This document shows, one piece after another, positions 54,714-63,027 of a stretch of 64,000 nucleotides of DNA (its first letter is position 1; each line of letters starts with the position of its first letter). The translations under genes and the position numbers were made by a program. The notes under the pieces were generated by a model that was not told the DNA's origin, ran no database searches, and saw only the letters and a list, made by a program, of their open reading frames with translations. Source of the DNA: Zhouia amylolytica (GTDB lineage Bacteria; Bacteroidota; Bacteroidia; Flavobacteriales; Flavobacteriaceae); NCBI RefSeq assembly GCF_900116365.1, contig NZ_FPAG01000009.1, forward strand, positions 124,001-188,000. The letters run 5' to 3'.

Positions 54714-56054
54714 TTAAATTGACTTTCCTTTTTTCATTTGTTCAAGTTCATACTCCTTATTTACAAACTTCTTGTCTCTCCTGGGCCAATTCTTAATCGC
54801 TCTTTCTTTAAGCTTTACTGCTTTTTTAGACTTTCCATTTATATAGTATACTTCAGCTTTAAGATCGTCCATAAAACAGTTTTCTTCCCTTAGGTCATAA
54901 CCGTATTCAATCCATTTATTTAGCTTTTTAAATTCTTCTTCAGAAGTAATACGATCTAAATATCCCTTTCCCTTTGAAGCTACCTCTTTAAGAATTTTTG
55001 TAGCGCCAAGACCTTCTTTGGTTGCCAAAAGCATACGTTCTCTTTTTTGCACAGGATCTTTGTCATAAGCTTCTTTATATCGCTGGTACATTTCTGCATC
55101 TGAAGCCTGAGTTTCGGCAATTGACTTCTCATTTAACAGGCCATTTATATAGGTCTCGGTGAGTTCTTTATAAGCAGTATAATCCTTAACCATATCAAAA
55201 TAGGCTAACTGCGCATCAATTAAATCCTCTTTATTAATACGTTTTTCAGGTTGTTTTTGATAAGCTTCTATATAAGCTTTCATCAGCTCTGGATCATGTC
55301 TCTCCCAGGCTACCTCTTTTGTATTAATAAGTATTTGTTTATTTAACCTTGGTAGTACTTTTGCCTCGTATGGAGAAGCATTTTTCATGTAGGTTTCCAA
55401 ATTTTCATTGAGGATCTGCTCTCCTTTACTTCCCACAACAAAGTTTCTCACATTATGAATCACATAATCTTTCATTTCGGGGCTCGATTCTTCCATTTCT
55501 GTTTGCACCTTTAACCATGCCTCAATAGGATCAGTTAGGTCCTGGCCAAATTCCTTCATTTTTACGATATACATTTTAAGGAACTCTTCGTCATTTAACC
55601 TTTTTGGGTATTCGTTTTTAAGATTTTCTAAACTATACCTGCTGTTGATTGATGCTACAGCTCTTTGTCCGGATTTTAAAAACTCATCTTCTGGATTAAA
55701 TGCTGTGTCTTTAAGAAGTACCTTACCATCAGTATCTAAATACAATAAAGTTGGGTACCCCGTTACGTTATACTGATCGGCAACAGTTTTACCTTCTTTC
55801 TCTGCATCTAATTTTAAATTAATAAAGTTTTTATTGTAAAAATCTCCTACTTTTTCGAGTGGAAAGACGATTTTTTCCATTTTTTTACACGGACCGCACC
55901 AAACAGTGTAAAAATCTATAAATACCAGCTTATTCTCTTTTTTCGCTTTAACCAATGCTTCCTCTAAGGTTATTTTTTCAAAATTAACGCCTTGAGCAAT
56001 AGCTATTACAGGCAAGACTAAGAGGCTTAAGAATATTATTTTTTTATTGATCAT
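54714..56054 (-). CDS. Thioredoxin-fold protein with helical C-terminal domain, paralogue 2
   Basis: A 446-residue secreted protein (signal peptide to about 20, ending VIAIAQ). The thioredoxin domain has WCGPC with C53 and C56, followed by the cis-Pro motif TGYPTLLY. The long helical tail ends KAVKLKERAIKNWPRRDKKF. It is closely related to paralogue 1 along its whole length (for instance both end YELEQMKKG), so they are recent tandem duplicates. There are 19 bases between this gene and the next paralogue. As a set they might reduce or bind disulfide-containing substrates imported through SusCD. Confidence 0.9.
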   Translation of the reverse strand: MINKKIIFLSLLVLPVIAIAQGVNFEKITLEEALVKAKKENKLVFIDFYTVWCGPCKKMEKIVFPLEKVGDFYNKNFINLKLDAEKEGKTVADQYNVTGYPTLLYLDTDGKVLLKDTAFNPEDEFLKSGQRAVASINSRYSLENLKNEYPKRLNDEEFLKMYIVKMKEFGQDLTDPIEAWLKVQTEMEESSPEMKDYVIHNVRNFVVGSKGEQILNENLETYMKNASPYEAKVLPRLNKQILINTKEVAWERHDPELMKAYIEAYQKQPEKRINKEDLIDAQLAYFDMVKDYTAYKELTETYINGLLNEKSIAETQASDAEMYQRYKEAYDKDPVQKRERMLLATKEGLGATKILKEVASKGKGYLDRITSEEEFKKLNKWIEYGYDLREENCFMDDLKAEVYYINGKSKKAVKLKERAIKNWPRRDKKFVNKEYELEQMKKGKSI

Positions 56055-56073
56055 GAATTCTGAGGTTTAGTAA

Positions 56074-57417
56074 TTAAAGTAATTCTCCTTTTTTCATTTG
56101 CTCTAACTCATATTTTTTCGCAGACAATTTTTTGTCATTTTCAGGCCAACTTTCCAAAGCCATTTCCTTAAACTCTATAGCTTTTTTGGTTTTACCTCTT
56201 TTATAATACATTTTCGACTTGAGGTCGTCGATTAAGTACTTACTTGAACCTAATTCATAACCGTAACCTATCCACTTTTCTAAAGTTTTGTATTCCCTTT
56301 TTGTATTTATATAATCGAGGTATGCCCGCCCTTTTTGGTGAATCTCTTTAGCAATCGATGCTCCTTTTACTCCATTTTTATATGCTTCCAGCATACGTAT
56401 TGCTTCAGGGGCTTTATTCCCTTCCAAAGGTTTGGCACGTTTCTCATAAATCTTTTCATCTAAGGCTTTAATCTCAACTATAGATTTATCTGCCATCAAA
56501 CTATCAACATAGACCTCCACAACATCTTTGTATGCGTTCTCATCTTTAAGCATTGCGTAATACACCATTTTATACTCTAATAGATTCCCTCGCTTCTTAT
56601 AGTTTTCCGGCAACTTGTTAAAACTCTTCATAAAAGTCAACCATAACTCCGGACTTCTGGACTCATAGGCAAAGTCTTTAGTGTTTTGAACAATCTGAAC
56701 CTGGAAACGCTCCAAATCTCCTTCTTCTTTCCTGGTTGCAATATCCATGTACTCTTCAAAATTTTCATTTATGATATCTTCTCCTTTGGATCCTGCTAAA
56801 ATGTACTTTCTATATTTTAATAAAAACTCCATCATATCGACATCATCTTCTTCTATCTCATTCTGGACTCTTAACCATGCATCAATCCCTTCGGATGGGT
56901 TTTGACCATATTCCAATAATTTTGTAAAATAAATCTTTAAGAAATCAGCATCATCTTGCTTATCAGGAAAATCAGTCTGTAGTTTTTCGAGGCTGTATTG
57001 ACTATTTGCCGAAGCTACGGCTTCCCGACCAATTTTAATAAAATCATCTGCCATTCGTGCTCCAGACTCTTTATAAACAAGATTGCCATTAGGGTTTAAA
57101 TATATATAGGTAGGATAACTGTTTACCTTGTATTTTTTAGCTGCCTCAAGACCTTCTTTTTCGGCATCCAGCTTAATATTGATATATTCTTTATTGTATA
57201 CTTTACCAACTTCCGGTAAAGTAAATACATTTTTTGCCATAGCCTTACAAGGTGCGCACCATGTTGTGTAAAAGTCTATAAACACTAATTTATTTTCTGA
57301 GTTAGCTTTTTTCAAGGCTTCTTTTAAGGATATATGTTGAAATTCTATACCCTGTGCTGCTGAACTAAAAACAGCAAAACTGACAAGGGCAATAATCATT
57401 AAAACATTTCTTTTCAT
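56074..57417 (-). CDS. Thioredoxin-fold protein with helical C-terminal domain, paralogue 1
   Basis: A 447-residue secreted protein (signal peptide to about 21, ending FSSAAQ). The thioredoxin domain has WCAPC (C54, C57) and the cis-Pro motif NSYPTYIY. The helical tail resembles that of paralogue 2 (YLDYINTKREYKTLEKWIGYGYEL). It is the first gene of the trio, right after the terminator at 57509, so it may have its own promoter, although no TAnnTTTG element is clear upstream. Operon continues into paralogues 2 and 3 with gaps of under 20 bases. Confidence 0.9.
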   Translation of the reverse strand: MKRNVLMIIALVSFAVFSSAAQGIEFQHISLKEALKKANSENKLVFIDFYTTWCAPCKAMAKNVFTLPEVGKVYNKEYINIKLDAEKEGLEAAKKYKVNSYPTYIYLNPNGNLVYKESGARMADDFIKIGREAVASANSQYSLEKLQTDFPDKQDDADFLKIYFTKLLEYGQNPSEGIDAWLRVQNEIEEDDVDMMEFLLKYRKYILAGSKGEDIINENFEEYMDIATRKEEGDLERFQVQIVQNTKDFAYESRSPELWLTFMKSFNKLPENYKKRGNLLEYKMVYYAMLKDENAYKDVVEVYVDSLMADKSIVEIKALDEKIYEKRAKPLEGNKAPEAIRMLEAYKNGVKGASIAKEIHQKGRAYLDYINTKREYKTLEKWIGYGYELGSSKYLIDDLKSKMYYKRGKTKKAIEFKEMALESWPENDKKLSAKKYELEQMKKGELL

Positions 57418-57508
57418 ATATTTTTAGTTTAGTTTACGGTTAATCTATGGATAACTTACTACTATGTAAGACGCGTGATTTTTGTCTAAGAGTGACAACC
57501 GGATAAAA

Positions 57509-57538
57509 AAAAGCTGTTATATTTTAATAACAGCTTTT
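57509..57538 (-). terminator. Terminator between the first M16 gene and the thioredoxin trio
   Basis: Perfect 12-bp stem AAAAGCTGTTAT/ATAACAGCTTTT with a six-base loop. On the minus strand it has an extended T-run, so it ends or attenuates the SusD-to-M16 transcript 47 bases after the M16 stop. Confidence 0.85.
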
Positions 57539-57584
57539 AATTTTATTACAAAAAGATCTTTACAACACTAATTCCCTGAAAACA

Positions 57585-60338
57585 TTACTTTTGCTGTAGC
57601 AGTATGATGTAATTATCCGGGTTGATTAAACGTCTCATTTGATCTTCAATATCTTCTTCAGTTATTGTGCGTATTATTTTTTGAAAATCTTGCATGGTAT
57701 ATAATTCACCATAGTCTAATCCCCATTTTAAATAGTCTGAACTTACTCTATCTGTTTCATAAAAAGAAGACACATAGTCCTTTTCCAGTAACGCCTTAAT
57801 CACCAAAGCATCGTGTTCAGATAATATACCTTCACTCATTGAAGGTAGGACTTCTTCAAGCATAGCCCTTTGTGCTGCATCAACATTCGTTTTATCTTCC
57901 ACGATATAACGGATACTAACCGCTGATAAGTTCTGTGACACATTAGCATACCCTGAAGCTCCGAGAGAATAAACAAATCCATATTTTTTCCTTAAAATCT
58001 GAAACATCCTTTTATAACCGTATTCGGCTATGCCTTCACTTATCAATTTATCTTTAAAGGAAACTGGTTTATCCTTTACATTTGAAAACATAAAACTAGA
58101 TTTGGCTGAAGTCTTTCCCCAGGCTATTTCTTTTACAGTTGGTTTTTCAATAAACAAAGGTGATGCTTTTTCATTTACTGAAGTATTAAATCGGACCGGC
58201 TCAATACTTGCTATGTAAGTGGAGATTAAGTCATCTACATTTTCAGGTAATTCTCCTCCAACATATACATAAGCGTCCTTTAGACTCCGTTTGAACATAT
58301 TATTATATTCAAAAAACCTGGCTACAATAGCATCATCAATGGGTTGACTTGTTAATGCAGGCACTTCTAATCCCTTCCCTAAAATATAGTTTGAATACTG
58401 ATCATATTCATCCTTATTCTGTGTTACACGCTTTAAATAGCGCTTGAGACTTTCAGACAACTCCCCTGCTTCGGGTTTTGAATTATTCGTAATGATGAGG
58501 TTGAATATTTTTATAAGTTGCGAGAAGTTATTGTTGTTACCTTTTAAACTAAGTTCATAATTATAATTACCAAATTCTACATCCTTATATATTCTTAGCC
58601 TACGCCTTAGATCTCTCGCTCCTTTTTCGGAATAGACCCCGAATTTTTCATCGAAGTGATCCACAACATATTTAAATAATGCCCGGTCTTCCTGTGGAAT
58701 GTTGTTTAAACCATGTTTACTTACAATTTTAATTTGCGTATCTGATTTGGGTGCATTATTCACAACCACCTTAATACCGTTATCGTATTTTAGCACGTAG
58801 AGATAATCTCCGAGTTTTACCTTTTTTTTGATTTTCCCTGCCTCTTTATCCTCAATTTCAACCTCTGGCAAATCGTTAGTACTGCCTATTGCAAATTGAC
58901 TTGATGGTTCCGAAAACTTATACGGCATAACCTTGGCATTTTTTTCAATATGCCTTAATGAAGCTAAAATATAAGATTCGTCAAAACCATCTTCAAATGC
59001 CTTTGCAGTATTATCAAACAAGATTGTTTTATTATATTCAGTAAAATGATTCAACAAGTCGGAAAAGTCTTCTGGTGAGATTTCATTTGAAATTTGTTGC
59101 GTGTATTTCACCTTATCTATCAATGATAACGGAACATCACCTTTAAGAAAATGCTTTTTAACATCACCAAGGTAATCTTCAGAACGAGTTGCAAGTCTTT
59201 TATAGCGTTTTAAAAAATCATTCACATAATAATCGATCTCTTCCTGTAAAAAACCAAAACGTCTGGCCTGTGCTATAACAAAATTGAAATTGTCAAGCAT
59301 TGTTTTATAAGATGCTCCTTCCTTGGCTTCAAGCCTAAAATTAAACCACAAATTACCTGTAAAAGGCACTGCAGTATTTGCAGTAACTTTTTTAATATCA
59401 GAATCAGGTAATTTACTCAATCTATTACTCAGCATTTCACAAAACACTTTGTATATGAAATCCTTTTTAAAGGACGCTACCGTATTTACGGGGAAATCAC
59501 GGGTTTTAAATCCTAAAACCAACATGTCTGCCCTTTTATTTTTATACTCACCACTAACAATAGTCTCCTTACTCAAGTCAAGATACTTGTTCCTATTGTC
59601 TGCTATGGTTCCAGGAAGTTCTCCAAATAATTTATCTATATACCTGATAATATTTTTCTCATCAACTTTACCATGAACAACCAATGCAAGTTGATCTGTA
59701 GTATAGTATTTTTTATAAAAGTCCTTTACATCTTTGGCAGTTACACTGTTTATCTGTTCAGCTGTACCTAAACCATTATGACCTTCTAAATAAGTACCAA
59801 TTACGAAAGGGGTACCCCCTGAGCTCCTTAGTTTAATTTCTTCAATAACCACCTTTTTCTCTACTTCCAGATCATTGGCATCCATTTGAAGATTAAAACA
59901 CCAATCATTCATCATTCTCAGTGTTTTCTCTAAAGTAACCTTATTATTTTCGGGTATAAAAACACGATATTCAGTAAAAATATCATTAACCGATCCGTTA
60001 TAATCTCTACCAATCCGAAGTCCCAAACTCTCCAGAGTGTCTGCAGTTTTGTTTCCAGGAAAGTTCTTACTTCCCTTGAACACCATATGCTCCAAAAAGT
60101 GAGCTACACCACGTTCTTCCCTTTTTTCTACATAACTACCGGTATCTGAAAAAAGGTATAATCCAATTTTTCCAGGCTCCCCATTAGGTAGAATGTAATA
60201 TGAAAAACCATTATCTAACTGCTTATGGATAATATTTGATGGTATGGGTAGCTGTTGAGAACTCAAGTTTATTGAAAACATCATCAAATATAAAACTACA
60301 GCTACCCTATCAAATAACCTCTTAGACATCAATCTCAT
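57585..60338 (-). CDS. M16-family zinc metallopeptidase (pitrilysin/insulinase type), first copy
   Basis: A 917-residue M16 protease with a signal sequence (hydrophobic part about 12-25, ending NLSSQQ). The start could also be the Met three codons later. The zinc motif HFLEH has H80, E83 and H84; E160 in EVEKKVVIEEI is the third ligand. The C-terminal M16 domain pair follows. It starts 28 bases after the preceding lipoprotein, so it belongs to the SusD transcript. It shares the family with the M16 protein at 50420, but their sequences differ a lot outside the motif regions, suggesting different substrate ranges. Confidence 0.92.
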   Translation of the reverse strand: MRLMSKRLFDRVAVVLYLMMFSINLSSQQLPIPSNIIHKQLDNGFSYYILPNGEPGKIGLYLFSDTGSYVEKREERGVAHFLEHMVFKGSKNFPGNKTADTLESLGLRIGRDYNGSVNDIFTEYRVFIPENNKVTLEKTLRMMNDWCFNLQMDANDLEVEKKVVIEEIKLRSSGGTPFVIGTYLEGHNGLGTAEQINSVTAKDVKDFYKKYYTTDQLALVVHGKVDEKNIIRYIDKLFGELPGTIADNRNKYLDLSKETIVSGEYKNKRADMLVLGFKTRDFPVNTVASFKKDFIYKVFCEMLSNRLSKLPDSDIKKVTANTAVPFTGNLWFNFRLEAKEGASYKTMLDNFNFVIAQARRFGFLQEEIDYYVNDFLKRYKRLATRSEDYLGDVKKHFLKGDVPLSLIDKVKYTQQISNEISPEDFSDLLNHFTEYNKTILFDNTAKAFEDGFDESYILASLRHIEKNAKVMPYKFSEPSSQFAIGSTNDLPEVEIEDKEAGKIKKKVKLGDYLYVLKYDNGIKVVVNNAPKSDTQIKIVSKHGLNNIPQEDRALFKYVVDHFDEKFGVYSEKGARDLRRRLRIYKDVEFGNYNYELSLKGNNNNFSQLIKIFNLIITNNSKPEAGELSESLKRYLKRVTQNKDEYDQYSNYILGKGLEVPALTSQPIDDAIVARFFEYNNMFKRSLKDAYVYVGGELPENVDDLISTYIASIEPVRFNTSVNEKASPLFIEKPTVKEIAWGKTSAKSSFMFSNVKDKPVSFKDKLISEGIAEYGYKRMFQILRKKYGFVYSLGASGYANVSQNLSAVSIRYIVEDKTNVDAAQRAMLEEVLPSMSEGILSEHDALVIKALLEKDYVSSFYETDRVSSDYLKWGLDYGELYTMQDFQKIIRTITEEDIEDQMRRLINPDNYIILLQQK

Positions 60339-60366
60339 CTAATCTATCTTTTATTAATCAATATGA

Positions 60367-61848
60367 TTACTCATAAAAAAACGAGTAAGAGGCTGATTTT
60401 CCTTTTACAAAAGAGGTTCCTGAGGTATACAGCTTGACAATTCTTGTAATATTACCATTATTGTCAGTTTCGTATGTATATGATGGCTCTCTTAAATAAG
60501 TTCCGCTGTAGCTCGGATCTGTCGGCACTGTTTTGGTCATTATATACTTATGCCAAAACAGGTCGTTAAACACTTCAAACAAAGCCGAATTACCTGAAAC
60601 AAACGGTGGTAAACCTTCATTAAATGTTGGCATTAAAACCGGATCATAATCTTCTCTGTGCTGTCTTCTGATTGTATTACTTGACATATAGCTGGTGCTT
60701 TGCCAGAATTCACCAAAAATGTTTTCTCCTAAATTGAAGGGATCGCTATAATATATATTATCTACGGTTGAGTTGGTATTAAATGATAATACCGTGCCCT
60801 TTACAGGGTCATAAACAAAATTATCTGCCTCTACCTCGACATCTCCTATAACCACATTACCTTCTTCATACTCAAATGATTGAGATTCTATGTTTTGAAT
60901 CTCTGTTGAACCCGGAATATAATTAATGTACCTGTAATTTTCGAAGGTAAAACTTCCATCAACCTCAGTGCTTCTGTACAACAGGGTATCGACCATTTTC
61001 AAATCGTTGTACCTGAATTCATGGTAATAATTTCTACCATTCGGAAATATATAATCCAGGGCTGTCATATTACCGTTTTCATCATATTGAAACTTAATTT
61101 GAATTAAAAGGTCACTGGTCGTCAGGTAATTAATCTGCACCGGTCTTTGTACTGATTCCCCTTTAAAAACTTTAATGGTGGTAGTTGACGTTTGTCCTTT
61201 TTCGTCAACAATGACAACATCAATGTGATATTCTACATCAAGTTCCAAATTCCCTAAAAAAACCAATTGTTTGAGAGGCATTTCATATAAGGGTTCTGAA
61301 GGATTGGATTCGAATAGATATTGTTCTTCACCTTCAAACAGAACCTGTACGGAACTAATTGCATTTAATCCTGTTGTGATTAATCCTTTCACGACATATG
61401 CCGGTGCTGCAACTGAAATATTATCTCCACCGACTAATTTAATCTCAGGAAAAGAAAACCCTTTAACATCAATTCGAATACCCCGGTTAAAACTACGATC
61501 GTCTGCATCCGTTACCTTAACAAGATAATTTAGTACCGTATCCTTTTCGAAGCTTGTTAAATCTACTCTATATTGAAAATCGAATTTTGTCCTGCCATTA
61601 TATTCATCGATTTTCTCTAAAACTTCATAATTTGTAGCATCCAGTATATTAATAGAAGAAACTCCATTAGGAACATCCATTTTCAGATTAATATCATAGA
61701 AATCTGCGGTATCTCTTCTGATTTCAACACGCGTATCTTCTAATTCAAACCCTGGATCTGGGAATACAGGATCACTCTCACAAGATTGCAATGCAAAAAG
61801 GCCAAGGCAACCTATTAATAATATATATATTAAGTTATTTATTTTCAT
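60367..61848 (-). CDS. Lipoprotein with Ig-like domains, SusD-locus associated, unknown function
   Basis: A 493-residue lipoprotein (lipobox LQSC, C23). The N-terminal half shows beta-sandwich-like segments (YDINLKMDVPNGVSSINI, VLNYLVKVTDADDRSF, IDVVIVDEKGQTSTTTIKVF), as in PKD/Ig-type domains of surface lipoproteins. The C-terminal half has YD-type repeats (QYDENGNMTALDYIF, YETDNNGNITRIVKLY). The family is not recognised further. Position between SusD, a peptidase-like lipoprotein and an M16 protease suggests it is a surface or periplasmic substrate-binding component. No catalytic motif is visible. Confidence 0.7.
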   Translation of the reverse strand: MKINNLIYILLIGCLGLFALQSCESDPVFPDPGFELEDTRVEIRRDTADFYDINLKMDVPNGVSSINILDATNYEVLEKIDEYNGRTKFDFQYRVDLTSFEKDTVLNYLVKVTDADDRSFNRGIRIDVKGFSFPEIKLVGGDNISVAAPAYVVKGLITTGLNAISSVQVLFEGEEQYLFESNPSEPLYEMPLKQLVFLGNLELDVEYHIDVVIVDEKGQTSTTTIKVFKGESVQRPVQINYLTTSDLLIQIKFQYDENGNMTALDYIFPNGRNYYHEFRYNDLKMVDTLLYRSTEVDGSFTFENYRYINYIPGSTEIQNIESQSFEYEEGNVVIGDVEVEADNFVYDPVKGTVLSFNTNSTVDNIYYSDPFNLGENIFGEFWQSTSYMSSNTIRRQHREDYDPVLMPTFNEGLPPFVSGNSALFEVFNDLFWHKYIMTKTVPTDPSYSGTYLREPSYTYETDNNGNITRIVKLYTSGTSFVKGKSASYSFFYE

Positions 61849-61877
61849 GACTTATAGATTTAAATTACCTGGTTTAT

Positions 61878-62993
61878 TTAGTTGAGTACATTTAAGTCTG
61901 GATTAATACCGACTATATCAACTCCCCAGCTCATTAACAAATCGCGTAATAAAATTATGTTCTCCTGAATGTTTTCAGGATACTCTAAAAACTCAGCTTC
62001 ATTTCTGTGAATCATCTCTGTTAGATAACTTCTTACATCTATGGCCTCATTTCCGACAAATTCATAACTCGGTCTTAATGCTTTGGGATGAATTATTCTT
62101 GTAGGCAACCTGTTTCCATCTTCATCGAAACTCTGATAATAGGTTCTTAAACCAAAGCTATTGAAGAAGTAATAGGCATCAATAAACCCTTTTGAATAAA
62201 ACCAATCTTTATCAATAACATAAACATTCTTGTCTTCGGCTATATTAAGTTCTTCTCTGTAAACCACATCCATATTCTGATTGTAGTATGCACTTTTACC
62301 ATTAAAAAAAGAAGCCGGGACCTCATCATATAAGTTATGCATTGACATAATTCTGGATAACAGGATATAGAAATTATCTTTTGTATACTCATCAATATCT
62401 TTAACGACCTCATCTTGATTTACACTAAAGACAATTGAATGTTCATTAAATACTGTTCTCTGCAGGTTTCTTGAGCTTCCCGAACGACTGAACCTGGATT
62501 CAGATTCAGTCATTACTGAACCCGGTTCTCCGGTAACCAGCAGAGGGGCAAAAACAGATTCACTCAACAATACCTTGTACGGCATTAAACCTGCAATTTT
62601 ACTGTTAGGCTTAAAGTACTTGAATAAAGTAGTGTCTATAAAAGTGACTGCTGCCTCCGTATAGGCCTTATATGCTGGTATATCTTCCGCTGCCATTACG
62701 TCAAGCGTATCCGTAAATAAGGTTCTGATTTGCGGAATTTCTACACTTTCCCATAATTCTGCAATATTATCTGACGAAGCTACATATGCAAAATCAAGAA
62801 TATTATCATACTCATAAAGCACGCCCGTATTAAAATCGGAATACAATCTGGCTATAGTTGCATTGTTTAAATCCAACTGCCCTGAAACTCTATCTTCATC
62901 TTTATTGGAAGGTCTTATTTCCTCTTGCGGCCTTTCACATGCATAAATAAACAATGCCGCAAACACAACGTATATAAGAAATGGATTTTTCAT
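61878..62993 (-). CDS. SusD-associated metallopeptidase-like lipoprotein lacking HExxH
   Basis: From the ATG at 62993 the protein has 371 residues and a lipoprotein signal ending at C19 (LFIYAC); an upstream in-frame start at 63035 would overlap the SusD gene and lacks a signal. Its length, position right after SusD, and C-terminal part (DVRSYLTEMIHRNEAEF...LRDLLMSWGVDI) resemble the putative zinc-binding metallopeptidases that follow SusD in many Bacteroidota. The HExxH zinc motif that those enzymes carry is not present: the equivalent region reads IMSMHNLYDEV. It is probably a non-catalytic binding protein. This is my reading of weak similarity, so treat it as tentative. Confidence 0.5.
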   Translation of the reverse strand: MKNPFLIYVVFAALFIYACERPQEEIRPSNKDEDRVSGQLDLNNATIARLYSDFNTGVLYEYDNILDFAYVASSDNIAELWESVEIPQIRTLFTDTLDVMAAEDIPAYKAYTEAAVTFIDTTLFKYFKPNSKIAGLMPYKVLLSESVFAPLLVTGEPGSVMTESESRFSRSGSSRNLQRTVFNEHSIVFSVNQDEVVKDIDEYTKDNFYILLSRIMSMHNLYDEVPASFFNGKSAYYNQNMDVVYREELNIAEDKNVYVIDKDWFYSKGFIDAYYFFNSFGLRTYYQSFDEDGNRLPTRIIHPKALRPSYEFVGNEAIDVRSYLTEMIHRNEAEFLEYPENIQENIILLRDLLMSWGVDIVGINPDLNVLN

Positions 62994-63027
62994 ATTTAAT
63001 AGTTTTTGATTAACTACTGATCTTTCT

